Assembly (NCBI GenBank): GCA_013350335.1
Contig: CM023540.1
Location: 32,405,175-32,469,174, forward strand
Direction: 5' to 3'
Origin: Chimonanthus salicifolius
Lineage: Eukaryota; Streptophyta; Magnoliopsida; Laurales; Calycanthaceae
DNA: 64,000 nucleotides
Shown here: one piece after another, positions 35,987 to 48,990 of the stretch
Layout of the letters: every line of letters begins with the position of its first letter
How positions within the stretch are numbered: the stretch's first letter is position 1
Notes under the pieces: model-generated
The model's database searches: none
What the model saw: the letters and a program-made list of their open reading frames with translations, nothing else
Told to the model about the DNA's origin: nothing
Translations under genes and position numbers: made by a program

Positions 35987-36155
35987 TTTTTTTTGTTAAC
36001 ATGAGTATCTCCATCACATTGAAGATAAGACTAATGTCAAGATCATTTGTAAACCTTCAAATCCACACACACTAGTTAAGTTGATGAAGAGCAACTCTAT
36101 AGAGAGTGATCTATAGAGATTTGAACGTGAATTGAACTGAAGACCTCGTTTCATG
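35987..36155 (-). mobile_element. Diverged SINE copy
   Basis: A T-run at about 35988-35996 is followed by matches to the 26596-26725 SINE family, including CACACACACTAG and GAGAGTGATC. The end GTGAATTGAACTGAAGACCTC resembles the 5' part of the copy at 24518-24661. The limits are approximate. Confidence 0.4.
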
Positions 36156-36350
36156 AGAGAAGTTTCTTGAGTCATTCTTAGCCGATTTTAGAACCTTTGT
36201 AGAAAAGTTGAAAAATGACAGTATTCATCGAAAGTTACAGCCATCGCAAGTCGGAACAACAAGTCTATGGTGCATCAGATAGAAGTAGAGGTAGAAACCT
36301 TTTGTGCCAAACATTCTTAAGTCGAAGATCGTCTTCAACAAAAAAGATGA

Positions 36351-36495
36351 GTTTAAACCAGAGGTTTAAAATTCGATATCGGCCAATATTTTTCTCTCTT
36401 CTCTTTTATTTTTACAAAAATAACCGATATCAATTGATATGATATGGCCGAGATATCGGCATATCGGCCAATATTCGAACCCCTGGTTTAAACCA
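36351..36495. mobile_element. Short MITE of the GATATCGGCC family with perfect 10-bp duplication
   Basis: GTTTAAACCA is found at 36351-36360 and 36486-36495. The 125-bp insert starts GAGGTTTAAAATTCGATATC and its other end, on the minus strand, reads CAGGGGTTCGAATATTGGCC. The inside consists mostly of ATATCGGCC-type motifs around a CTCTTCTCTTTT core. This is the cleanest member of the family in the window. Confidence 0.85.
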
Positions 36496-36499
36496 TTTA

Positions 36500-38653
36500 A
36501 CATTAAAGGACATTGACAATCCAAATACACTACATTTTTTATCACCCACTTGCCTTCTAAATGTGAGACTTGTGTTGCTGCTGCTGAGGAAACTACCATT
36601 TGCCCGCTTTCAGAAATCCAAAAGCAAAATTAAAAAAAAAATATATATATATATATGAACACTATCCGTGGGGTGTGTAGCAAGTGCAATATCTCTCGTC
36701 TGTTGCTGTTCGGAGATCCATCCAACAACATCACACTGATTCAGTTGACAATCCATCCATTCACGGGTATAAAATGCGTATATCGGTGATAATCTCTCCT
36801 CTTTTTATTTTTATTTTTTTGTTTTGAAAAAAAAAGTAGGAAAAATTAAAAAATTTAGGACGAGTATAATTTTTTTTAAGTAACGGACATTTTTGTTGAA
36901 TTTTAAGCTCTTGAAAATCAAAATTTTGATACGTAGTAATTTTTTAAAAAATATTCTAAAATTTTGAAAAATGTCTAAAAAATTATAAAAAAATAAATTA
37001 ATATAAGAAAACGTTTAAGATGAACTTCGTGTTCTCAAATATTATTCCCTAGTGATATGCAAAATTTTCATCTGAAATTTTGACTTGGACATGGCCCCTA
37101 GTGACAATTCATAAGTTTTTTACTATAAAAACTTCTGAGATTTACTTCATAGAAGTGTCACAAATATTAAAAAATTACATATCACATTTAGAGCTCTTCA
37201 TTTAATTGTAGAAATATTTGTATATTATTTCATCTATTTTTTCAAATTTTGACTTTTATCAAATTTTCAGAAAAATTATAAAAAATCACATAAACACTCT
37301 AAAAACTATATGAATGACATCAAAACACATCTCCATTGAAATTCATAAGCAGTGGATATTATTTCATTAATTTTTTTCAAAAAAAAACTCAAATTTTGAT
37401 AATTTCTTAGAGCCGAAACTTAAAGAAATTAATGAAAATAACTCAAAATCGTAAAAACTGATGAAAATAACTCTAGAATTGAAAAACTTACTTTTAGACC
37501 CGTCTAAATTAAAAAAAAAAAATTGATGAAAATAACTCGAAAGTCAATCAAAATCAATTTAAAAAAATTAAAAAACCTACCTTAGTTGATACTATGCAAT
37601 ATCAGTCGAAAAAGTGTGTGTATCAGTGTTTCACACTTCAACAAAACACCACAATATATATCAGCCGATACATACCGGCAACCTGAAATCCGCTACGTAT
37701 TGAACATTACACAATACACATATCAGTCGATACATCCATTAAAAATTTTGGGGTGGAACTTTAGATTGACCTCAACCCTAATCCAATCCAACTTCTATTA
37801 CCTTAACCCAACAAAAACCAACTCTCTACCAAAGCAACCCAAATCAAAACAAACCCAAACACATTTTTGTGAACCTGAACCAACCCAATTTCAAGTTGGG
37901 TTGCATTAAGGCTAAGTCAAATGCAATGATGATGATGATTATAACTTTAGTTAGAACTATTAAAGCAACATGCCTACACTGCTCCAATCTCCCTACTAAA
38001 CAATGACTCTTGGTCGTAATGTATCTAGTTCCAAATATTATCTCACTGTTAGTTCTTTTACCTGCCTCATCAGTCTATTTTTCTCATCCTATACCACCAA
38101 TTAAATCATTCATGCATGTTGTAGTCTGTAGCTACGGGAACAATGATGAATTCTAAAATTGTTAGTAAATGCAAGAGAAATTTCAGAACAATAACATTAA
38201 TAACTCAGAATGCCAATACATAAAAAACGCTTCGGCGAGATTGTATTATTCAATGCCTGCCCAGCAGTTCTTTACAGGTTTTCATTACCTTAATGAACAG
38301 AAACCCTAGATGCTAATACACTAAGAGAAGAAAATGAGTTTATGTACAGAATACCACATTTCTCTTAACTCATAATACAACTTGAGATCCTACATACACT
38401 TCCAGAGATCTCTAAACTGAGATTTGGCAGAGACGAATGCTTCCATAAACAGTTAGCATTCATTTTGTAGCCTGAGACCTCGAGTGACCCACTAAACTAA
38501 ATCAATGTCTAAACCTGAGGATAGCCTCTCGATAAACATTGACGATGATTACATTTTCCAAGAAAGAAAGAGGAAGAAAATAGACCATCAACAACAAGAA
38601 GAGGAACACTAAACCATAGAAAACTAAAAGGTATGACACAAAATGAAAGTAGC
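36500..38653. other. Intergenic DNA between copies B and C
   Basis: Mostly AT-rich. Around 37590-37760 there is a cluster of ATATCAGCCGATAC motifs (decayed GATATCGGCC-type element), and at 37780-37910 a CCCAAC/AACCCA-rich stretch like the GGGTCGGGT family. No gene is supported. The 3' UTR of copy C probably occupies part of 38300-38653. Confidence 0.45.
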
Positions 38654-41600
38654 TTATGCACAGAACTCTGCCATTCTTTTGGGAGTCATACCTTTCCTAA
38701 CCAATATACTCCACTTGAGTGGAGCCCCAAGCTTACGCCATTGCTTGGCACTACAATTCCCAGAGACCTGGAAATCTAAACCAGGCAAGGTTGCATGGTT
38801 CGGAAAATCAGAGGCAACAGTTTCTTCACCCAAGACTGGGAGAGATCCACTTAACCAATTAAATGGCTGGACATGAGAACATTCCCCTGGTAAATGCTTG
38901 TCAGGCACAATGGTCCCAGCTAACGACCCACTTGCAGACCACTCATTTCCATAATCCTCATGTGGCACATGGGAAAGATCATTCATGTTTAAAACGTTAC
39001 TTCCAGTCAAAGCAAACTGTTGTGTCAGCTGAAGATCCTGCTGATTAAGCTGGGGCTGATCAACCATGAACGTATTTAAACTGTTACCATGAACTGCAGC
39101 AAACGCCTGCGACAAGTGAAGATCAGACATAGAAGTAAAGTCCCTCAGTTGTGGTGGCAGATCAATCATGACCTGGGCTTGTGGTGGATTTATGGGAAGC
39201 TTGAAGTCTAGCATTGCCAATTCATCTGCCAGAAAACTTTATATCAAACATGGATAAAGATAGGAAGGTTAGAATGAAAACTGACATGTTGAACATATCT
39301 TGATTCTAAGCCACATACTCTGATGCATGCTAAAGTCATGATTTTGCACGCTTAGGCTCATTTCTGGAATAGAATCAGCTTGCAGTTCAGGCAAAACCTT
39401 CGAGGGGCCAAAGAATGGTAACCCATTGTACTCAACGATGCCTTTATGTTTTCTATAAGCCGCTTCCTGCTTTAGATTCTCCACCAATTTCTAGCAATAG
39501 AAACATTGATTACTTTCAAAACCACAACTTTGACTATCTTTAAATAAAATGGATAAAAAATAAAAACTAGATGTGTTTATGGAGGTTTGATGATGATGAA
39601 AGAGAACATAAACTACATCACTAAAGTTGCATGAGACAGATAGGCACCAAATAAATATGGCAAATTTAAAAAATGATTAGAAACCATTGTTATGTCATGG
39701 CATCATCTAAAGTCCTTAATAAAACTAACTACATTATTTCCACCCAACCAATATTTGAAAGTCTTCCTGCAGAATCTGAGCCACTTCTTATCTCAGCTCG
39801 AATTCATTATAGAAAATCATCACAATGATCAGAGGCTTTGCATAGACCAATCACCCAGCTTTCAAGTGATGGTTACCCACATGATGAACTGAGAAACTAC
39901 TGTTCCTGATTAGAGTAATCAAGTACCATGCAATGATGCCCAGACACAGCCGGGATAAACAGGGAAACGTCATGGATATGACAAGGACATAGACCAACAC
40001 AATATGGAAATGCCTCCTACTATTAAGTGTCTGGGTATCATAGGTGCCACATCAATGGAGGCACATCAGCATGAACTTCAAGGAATAAAGATTTGACTCA
40101 TTGTCATATTCCTCATAAGAGAGGTTGATGGCTCTCAAAAACTGCTATTATGTGCTAAGATGGAAGCTTATAGTTTTCATCAGCCTCATCACACAAACTC
40201 AGAATTAACTATTCAATTAATAGATAATTCCAAACACTAATTAATCAATATGCTAGAGTGCCATTACTTCTTATCCAAAGAAGAAAAGAAGAAAGCAGAT
40301 GCATTTGAAATACATACCTTTTGAAACAGATTGAGATCATCCAGTGACCGAAAACTCTCGCAATCATCAAATGTCACCTTGACAACCTCATAGATGGAAT
40401 TAAGCAACAGACCAACCTCCCGCCCAGGACTGAAATATAAGTAAAACTTGTCATCTAGAATGCACCTTCGAGCATGGCTTACAGTTTCTTCCCAAACTTT
40501 GTTGGACATCCCACTGCCAAGGATCTGTACGTAAAATAAAATGAAAAGATTTCATTACCAACCTGCACCAAATTAACTAGATCAAGTTCAAATAATGCAA
40601 AATTTCTTACACTGCGTAGCCAGGAGGGATCAGTAACCAAGAACTGTAAAAATTGATGCACTGTTTCTATTCCATATTCAGTTAGCCTTTTACGGAAGAC
40701 ACCGTCTCTGCCTATATTTTTCAGGCGCCAGATCTCATCCCCCATCTTTGGAGACTCATGCTTCTTATACACTGAAATAAACAATGTACCAGTAACACAA
40801 AACATCAGTACACTTAGATAAGAACGTCAACATAACTCATAAATAATACACCAGCGAACATCAGAAATCGATGGGAGTATGATTAGATAATGTATGACAA
40901 GTTTTTTACAGAACGTCAAGTCACTAAATGAGAAACAGGTTATTTCTCTCTCTCATGGCAAGCTACTATGTAAAAGCGATAGGAAGTTTTTCCTAGATGT
41001 CGGGATTAACAATTCAGATGGAAGAAATGTGGGCCCCTTAGATCTGTACCAAATACTATATAATATGTGGAAGAAAGGCATCCCTCTAGTGGAGCACATA
41101 GATACACAAGATTTTCACCTGCATCACCCCGTACATGATGGATGAAATGGAGAGCCTGATCGGCACCCACATGCTGTCCCATGTTCGCATCTCTTTACTG
41201 GAAAATTGATAGAATTTAACTCAAACAGCTATTAGGCCTGATAGAAATTTGAGCTATATAACCCACTTAGAGCGACCTGTGATATGCCCAACCCCCAAAT
41301 AAATTGTCATGTCCCAAGAAGACATCCATTTCACCGATGCACACCATTGGATCACTACCACCCCAAACATGACCACTTATATACCCTTTCTGAGGTAAAT
41401 GATAAGACCAGTTACATACTGTAACACTTTGAGCCAATCATATCATACCCCAGCAGTGTCCAATGGGGCTGACATGATCATATCCCTTCACGGTATTTGG
41501 TATGGTTCACTAGCCTGCAAATGTGTCAACCAAGGTGTATGAGATGAGTAGATGACCAAGGTTTGCAAAAAATCACCCCCATTCAAGGCTCGCAGCATTG

Positions 41601-44600
41601 TAATCCAATCACAAAACCTGATGAAATTTTTTGGATCCAAATCACATGGCTAAAGGTAACCAATGGAGATGATTTTTCTAAACCCTATACTCAAGAGGTC
41701 CACACACCCCACCGATCATGGTGGGCAGCATATCTGCAATACGCATGTATTGTACAAAGAACTCATGCACCTTAGAAAATTCAAGTCTATGACAAATCAG
41801 ATGGGTCATCTACTAACAATTTTCTGTAAGGATGTTTTTGGCAACCAGAAGATTCTGATATTGGAGACTCTGAAATTAGGAGATTAGGAGAAAATCTATT
41901 TAAGTTAAAATCTCGCTACTTGGTTGTCATTAGCGAATGGAGAGATTTATTGTTGCTAGTGTAGAAAAGATGTGAGCACGGTTCTAACTGAATAGTTAGA
42001 CTCTGGAGAGGGAGATCCACTTATACAAGTACCTCCCATAGCTCAGAATATCCTATTTTCTTCTAATCTACTGCCTGCCAAATGTGTAAATTGAAATCTC
42101 TGGTTTTCTAAAAACTAAAAATAATAAAATATAGAGATTCGGAGTTGTCAAACACACACTAAGAATGAAATGGACTTACATTCTCCGCGGTGATCTTTTA
42201 CAACAAAAGCTTCGGAGATTGCTTCTTTTACCCTTCCCTCAATACAACTTCCTTGCACAACTCTAAACCCTAACCTGAATCTTCGACTTCTTATCCAACT
42301 TGAATTATCTGTGAAGGTGATGTTGGCGAAAGTGCCAACCCCACCCCTCAATGCAATAGCCAGATCTCCAGTCAGTAATGGTCTTCTACCTTCCCGCTCA
42401 CGAAGTACATTAGCATCAAACTCTTCCTTTGTCCATTCCACTCTATCCTTACCAAAATCACCATCAAGAACAACAACCTCAACCCTTATGGAAGATAGAG
42501 TATCTGTTCTCAATGGCTCCTTGGAATTGCCACTGCAAATAACTATTTGAACAGGTTGTAAAATTCTGCTGCCTGTGAAAAGTGTGTCAGGCAACGTAGA
42601 GTTGAAATGTAAGTGCGGACCTATTGCTCCAGGGAACTGAATCTGATTGACAGGTCTACAACAAAGCATGAAAAGTATGAAGTCATTACTGATGAGAGAT
42701 GAAAAAGTGTATCGATTATAATATATAAACAAATCATTGACCATACACATGTTTGGCAACATAAAACCATGTAAGATTTCAAGATATCACAAGATTTTAT
42801 CATTATGAAAAAATATATCACCAGATTTTGTGATCACCTATCTAAAATGGAGTGTCCTATGTTGTTTACAAATGGTACAGTACCCAACTAGTGAAAGGAA
42901 AGTGCTATTTACCTGTTAATATACCCTTTTGTAGCCTATACTGATGTGGCAACTCATTTGATTGGTATCATAACTAACTCTTGAAAGTAACCTGACCCAA
43001 GAAATCATATGGGTCGGGTCATGAAAGTCAGATCAGCGGGTCGGGTCAGGTTGAGAAAACAAAAACCCGTATGGAATTCAGGCCGGGCTATGGAATTTTC
43101 AAGTTAACCCGACCCAACCCGGATAAAATTAGGCTAAAATGGGTTCAGAATGCGGGTCAGGTCAGAATTTAGATTGAGTCGGTTTAGAATTCAAGTCGGG
43201 TCGAGAATTTTGGGTCAATAGCTCGGGTCGGGTCGGTCGGGTTGGATTTTAATAAACCCGACCCGATCTGATTTCAGCCCTAATCTTGCCACATCAACGT
43301 AGGGGGTATGAAAAGGAATAATTTTAGCGTAACTGTAGCATCTCCCTTAGTGAAATAAGGATCAACTAAATAATAAATTGGAATGTTGTATTGTCACCAT
43401 TTAAAAGCAAGACAGTACAACACTTGTTGTATTGTATTTGCAGTTGCATGGCCAATTAATCGAGATAAATAGTAGGATCAAATCATCAACCAGTCAATCT
43501 TCATGACTTCATGTACAAAATTTATTTGTATTGGAGTTCTATTTACCATTGGCTGGTCAACCGGCCACATACCATTCATGTCACCCCAAATAGAATGACA
43601 GAAATCATTCAATCATAGTGATAACTGGATCCATGACTGTTTGTATGATGAGGATTTGATCCAACAATATAGCTTGCAGACAAGTCTGCCCCACATACTG
43701 AATTGCCAATCAATTAAACCTCAAACTGAGAAAATATAGGAATTGACAACCACATTTAAAATAAGGATATATTACCTTCTGTCTTATTAGAAGAAACAGA
43801 TTGAACATGATAGGATGGAACAAACTTAACAGAAAAGAAAATTACCTAGGAACTGTGGGGATAAATTGCAGAAATGCTTGTTCCACCTCCTCGCGCACCT
43901 GATTAATAGAAAGATATAGATGGGACCATGTCAAAAACTAGTATACATGTGAGATGACCACACTCCATTACTTCTAGTTAACATAATCATCATCAATACA
44001 ATCATTCAACATTTCTCAACCCACATGGAGGTGAGACTAAACTCACAAATACACGAAACTGCCCACAAACCTCGTGTATTGGGTTACTCTAGAAGAAGTT
44101 GAACCCAAGACCTCTAGTAGGTGAATATTAGAAAATTTATTTATTCATATTTTAATGTAAGAACAGAATCTAATTTTAATGATGAAAGAGCTTTGGTTCA
44201 TATTTCTTGGTTTGATAGTTGAAGATGAATGCACTAATACATCAACCTGAGTTACCAAAACTCCATAGTAACCATGCATGTCGAGCATATACACTAAAGT
44301 ACTATCTCTACTAGAAGCAATTTCAAGGTGAAAACTAGGTAATTCCCAATCAAGCAATTCTGAAAAAAAAATTATATTTTCATACATGAAAACAGAATAT
44401 ATGTAATATTAGAATAAAAAAATGACAAATATTAATATAGGTGCATTCAACTTGGACATTGGCACTCTGTTGGTGTCAAGGACATAAAAAAGAATATAAA
44501 GGGCATCCAAATGACAAACATGCAAGTATGCAACAACAACTCCATTGAAGTTCATCAAAGTCATTTCTTCAAAAAGAAAAAAATGGGAAGTTCATCCGAT

Positions 44601-46289
44601 ATTATAAATGAATGATGCTATCTGATGTGGGCATCAATGAAGGTGGGTCCAAGCCCAATTCCTATGAAGCCAAGTCCAATATCAGGCCCAAGCATTGGCC
44701 CAACAAGCTGTCAAGATCTATGCAATCCAGCTTTGTGGACCTACACAAGCCAGGCCCAGCAAAGTCAGGCCCAATGATTTGCACAAGCAACATGGTTCGT
44801 GAACTGCAAGGAAAGCTACAGGCAGTGGTGCATTAGTTAGAATAGAACATTTCTAACTTAGGACTTGTATTTAATTTAGTACTTAGCTTACTTAGTATTC
44901 TATTTGATTTAGAATTAGTTTTGATTTGGTAATTATTATTTTTAGTTCAAAACGTGTATGGGAGGGTCGGCTCCATGTTTTCAGTCAGAAGTTTATTTCC
45001 TATATAAACAGATGTAAACAACCACTTTAGGGGAAGATTTTGATGAAGAAAATTTTATAATTTTCTTTCAACCGATGGACTGTTTTGCTGTGATTTAATC
45101 TACTGCATGAGTTGCAGAGTTGCTGGAGATCCAGCCCTGTTTCAACGGCTGAGACAGATCAGCGTGGTTGTTGTGAGACCTGAGAAAACTCTGATTCTCA
45201 GGCTACGTGTGTAGCCCATCTGAAACCAGTAGTTGTAGTACTTGCAATTACTTCTGGGGCTGCTTTGTGAAGGAAACTCGACGGGTATTGGGTTCCTACA
45301 AACCCAGTTTCAAGTAATTGAAATAGAATAGAGGTTTGGTATTTTCTTTGGCTGCCTTACATTCACGAAGGAGTGCAACTAAACAGGAAGACCACACAGG
45401 ATTTCGCCCAGGTGTCTGTCCAGTTTGAGTCTAAGGCCAAGTGTCTGTTCAGAACAGACCTTTACTGCTGACCTGTTACAGATCTTATCAGTCCAATCCA
45501 GTTCCAACAGTGCTTGTGGAAGATAGACCCGTCTACTGTTCAGAATTATGGGTTATTTCGACCAAACCTACTTTTGAGTTTGTCAGATCCATGTAAGTAT
45601 TCAAGCTTCCACTGTTACGTATTTTGAGTCAGTGCTTATTCTACTAAGCCTACATCAATATCTGTAATAATCAAATATCTTATTTCAAGTTACTTTCTGA
45701 CCACATAAGTGGACAAAAAGCAAGAATACAACATTTGACACATCCAATGTCGAATCCAAAACCTTGCTAGTCTAAATCTAAAATAATAACCATATATAAA
45801 CTCAAAATAACAAAACACTCAATCCAAGTCATACTCTTAACACCTATATCATTCCCTGCTATCACCATCACCTTCACCATCTTCATAGTCCACAAATTGA
45901 AGAAATATTAACTTAACAGACCAAAAAATCTCCATATACATCTTATATAAACAGGACTAAAATTCACAGACCCATCAAACAGAATTCAAATACACTATGT
46001 GTTATAAAGTAGAATTCTGATATAGAAAGAGATTGTAATAAAATAAACTATTCTTACCACTCGCCGAATAGTCGGTTCGAGAATTGGCACCCACAGCTTC
46101 TGCATCAACTGCAATCTCATGACTTCTCTCCCAACACTGAAAAGGGGAAAAACTAGCAGTGAGCACGAAAATTCAAATTCAGAAAATCATTCTCTTGGCA
46201 TCAAAAACACACCTCCAGAATGTTGGGCGCTTCCGCACAGGGGGTGAACCATCGTCACACTCCTCAGGGAAGAGCCTTTTCATCGCCAT
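38654..46289 (-). CDS. CBP60: CBP60 family protein, tandem copy C, 598 aa, eight exons, canonical form
   Basis: Plant transcription factor that binds calmodulin in most family members. Exons in transcript order: 46213-46289, 46058-46136, 43846-43898, 42180-42655, 40611-40771, 40318-40524, 39319-39490, 38654-39225; 1797 nt in frame. The N-terminus MAMKRLFPEE and PVRKRP is basic, a possible nuclear signal. Exon 3 opens with VREEVEQAFLQF (residue 53). The exon 4 block has PVQIVICSGNSKEP, WTKEEFDANVL, FTDNSSW and KEAISEAFVVKDHRGE. Exons 5 and 6 carry YKKHESPKMGDEIWRLK, ILGSGMSNKVWEETVSHAR and YLYFSPGR; exon 7 has LVENLKQEA. The C-terminus (about 566-598) contains QWRKLGAPLKWSILVRK and KRMAEF, like the calmodulin-binding end of CBP60a-f. 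Length is normal for the family. This is the least altered of the three copies and the best reference for A and B. The start was chosen at the first ATG of the family-like exon; a second ATG follows two codons later. Confidence 0.92.
42975..43295. mobile_element. MITE of the GGGTCGGGT family in copy C
   Basis: The right end, on the minus strand, reads TTAGGGCTGAAATCAGATCG, like the left ends of the elements at 30217 and 33267. The interior is dense in CGGGTCGGGT motifs. The left end (near CTTGAAAGTAACCTGACCC) is decayed and no target duplication was seen. It lies in the intron between copy C exons 3 and 4. Confidence 0.6.
44623..45657. mobile_element. Candidate solo LTR in copy C
   Basis: The element begins TGATGTGGGC and ends GCCTACATCA, so its termini are the inverted TGATGT/ACATCA expected of an LTR. 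Flanks are CTATC on the left and ATATC on the right, sharing four of five bases. Inside is a TATA-like CCTATATAAACAG near 45000. No gag or pol coding sequence is present. It is 1035 bp long and lies in the intron between exons 2 and 3 of copy C. Confidence 0.5.
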
Positions 46290-47040
46290 CCAAATATCTC
46301 AAACAGAAACAGGGAGTGAAAGAGAAATTGACAGAGAAAAAATGCTGCCCAAATGTAAGCAGATTCCAAAACCCTAGGCTTAATAAAAGAAAGAGCTAGA
46401 GCCCCACTTCTATAAGAATTGAGAGGGACACGAAGCAGCAGAGAAGGCGCCGCGAAGCTTCTGGGCCGTTAACAACTCTCGAGCAAACAAACAAACAGTA
46501 TAGGATCTTCTTCCTTTGGGGCAAAAGCAGCAACAAAAGCGGCAGCAGCACAACAACAAAAGTCAAAACCACCAATAACAAGATCCCAGAAAATAAAAGA
46601 CAAATATATCAGAAAATCGATAATACGCTGAAATTAGCAGAATACACTAAAAATGCGAATCTTGGGTGGAATTTAAGTGAAGAGAAGGGATGGAATTCAA
46701 ACATAGTGACTAGATTTCGTACGGATTAGGGGAGTTCTATGTGTGGAGAATACAAGAAAAAAGGAGAAAAGAAAAAAACAGATTTTCTTTTTTTGGTTCG
46801 ATTTGATTTGTACTTTTGGAGGTGAACGGGGAGGAAGGTGGGAGGAAGATGCAGAGAAAGAAAAAGACGCGTTTTCAGATTTCGTGGAAAGAGGGGATGA
46901 AAAGGACTGGAAAACATTTTTGTAGATTTTGATTTGGTTTTGATTTTCGCTCGCTTTGTTTCTCTGCAAGTCGATGGTCGGTCCTTGGCTTTTGAGGGCC
47001 TAATCGCGTTTTCGAAGATGTAAACGGTCGAATTCGGGTT
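46290..47040 (-). promoter_or_regulatory. Leader and promoter region of CBP60 copy C
   Basis: On the minus strand, the 100 bp before the start are pyrimidine-rich (CTCTGTCAATTTCTCTTTC), as usual for plant leaders. Less AT-rich DNA with poly-pyrimidine and GAGA-type stretches continues to about 47040. Several ORFs overlap here on both strands, but none has a domain or code-like composition. No TATA box is certain. Confidence 0.35.
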
Positions 47041-48470
47041 CTAAGCCCCACACGGTAGAGTCCATCTGAGTTACCTATTTCGGCCAAAATAAAAAAATAT
47101 CGGTTTAAATTCATATCAGAATATATATTCTTAAAAATATTGACCAATATTTTGAAATGTAATTAATATTTACAAAGTTTCTCTAAATTTTTCAGACCCC
47201 AAAGAAATCGAAAAAAATCTCTTAAGCAAAATTCGTAATTAAGTAAAAAAATGTGTTTAAATATATTTTTATGATAATACTATTCGTTAAAAATCACATC
47301 CAATAAATTCTGAATAACACGAGTATTCTAAGATCAATAGTTAAAATGAATAATATAAGTAGCTTAGTTGATCTAAGCTTCTAAAATTTTATTAGAAGTC
47401 TTAGGCAGTGTATCCGCAAAATTAGTCTCAACTCGAGTGTAATGTAGAGATACTCATGTTATTAAAAAAAAGAGTCAATATTGGATAAAGTTTTAAATAG
47501 AATGCCTACATGGAGCTCCAAATGCACAAATAAAAATTTGTCTTTGCAATAGTAGAAATATAATTTTCAAATTTAGATTTAAATGGGTCAAAGTTTTTCG
47601 GCCAAACACATTTTCTTTTAGATGGGATGCTTAAAGTTATTGGTAAGCTATTTATTTTTTAAAAAAATGTTAAACATATTTTAAAATTATACTTGTATTA
47701 ATATTTGCTAATATGTCAACTCCTTTAAATAGATATTTTCAGCTTTTATATAGTCAAACAATTGGATCTTATTATACGACCATAATAATATAAAAGAATA
47801 TAATTTTCATGTTTGTATAGCATTTCTTTATTTTCAATGAGGAATGATCAAAAGCAAGAAGCCTACCTTTGCACCTCTATTGGTCACCTTAAAGGCATTA
47901 TATTTTTATTTTTTTAAAGAAAATTATATTTTGAAATTTCAAAGATTAATAGTGGAGATATATTGTCTAACCTTACTATGGTCATGTTTTCTTATCTTAT
48001 TATTTCTCATTTTCATTTTAGGTGGAATTGAAATTACTGAGACATGATTTATTTTATTTTTTTAGAAAATTAACGGAATAAAAATACTTTATAGTATATC
48101 ATTTAATAATGCCATGGTAAAACCTTAATAATTTAAAAAAGGATCCGAACATTTTATTTTAATAAAGCACAATAGGACCCACTTGTCCCATGAGTTGCCG
48201 TATCATTGACAAATATGAGAATGATAAGTACCCGGGATTAAGATATAAACAAGAAAAAATTGTCCTTCATATACCATAAAACTTTACTCTATTTACATCA
48301 TAGCTCTAAGGCCTGATGTAATATATGTAAACGTTATTAATATTTACACAAAGAATAATTAGATACTAGGTTAATAGTTAATACTGGAATTACACCCACA
48401 TAGAACATAAATTTTAATACATATTAAGGTATAACTCTTTTTTAAAAAGTAATCAAATCAAGTATGAGTC
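47041..48470. other. AT-rich intergenic DNA
   Basis: Decayed CGGCC...ATATCGG motifs at 47080-47155 suggest an old GATATCGGCC-type element. The rest shows no gene or structured repeat that I can support. Confidence 0.5.
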
Positions 48471-48472
48471 TT

Positions 48473-48990
48473 ACATTAGAAGTGTAAAAGGAGATCTAGG
48501 AGTTTATAAAAGACTTGGGTTACTCCACTCAGGGGTCCAAATATCGGTCGATACATATCGTAGCGGCCAATATCTCGACCGTATCATATCGGCCGATATC
48601 GGTCTTTTTTTTTTAAAAAAAAAAAAAAAAAGGAGAGAAAAAATATCGGTCGATATGTCGTATCAGCCGATACCAAATTTTGGATCCCTAACTCCACCTG
48701 ATAGGCTAGTCTTTTGGCCTGGAAGTCCAAGTCCTAACAAGTAGTATAGAGATAGGTCTCAGGCCTCATGTGGGCTCAGAAGATCTCTCCAGGTGAACGG
48801 GATAGCCGGCATCGCTCTCTCTGCCGAAGGGCCTCGTTTGAGGGAGGGATTGTTGGGGTTGCCGCAGACAAGTCCCACGGTAGAAGTGGAGAGGGAGATG
48901 TAGGAGTTTGTAAAGAACTTAAGTCACTCCACCTAATATATTAGTCTTTTGAACTGAAAGCTTAAGTCCTAACCGTAATAACTATAAATA
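48473..48990 (+). repeat. Pair of 100-bp direct repeats, the first interrupted by a MITE
   Basis: Copy 1 (from about 48477) reads GAAGTGTAAAAGGAGATCTA and after the MITE resumes as ACTCCACCTGATAGGCTAGT to CCAAGTCCTAAC. Copy 2 (from about 48883) reads GAAGTGGAGAGGGAGATGTA through CACTCCACCTAATATATTAG to TTAAGTCCTAAC. The spacer 48745-48880 is GC-richer. The pair may be an LTR-derived or SINE-derived duplication; the family was not recognised. Confidence 0.6.
48522..48699. mobile_element. MITE of the GATATCGGCC family inserted into a repeat
   Basis: The insert is 48531-48690. The left end is AGGGGTCCAAATATCGGTCG and the right end, on the minus strand, TAGGGATCCAAAATTTGGTA. Flanks are ACTCCACTC (48522) and ACTCCACCT (48691), 7 of 9 identical. 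Comparison with the uninterrupted second repeat at 48883-48990 confirms that this block is an insertion. Confidence 0.75.

Noticed and set aside
46396..47147. Several ORFs on both strands upstream of CBP60 copy C
   Set aside because: Low-complexity reading of purine/pyrimidine tracts in a promoter and leader region. No domains.
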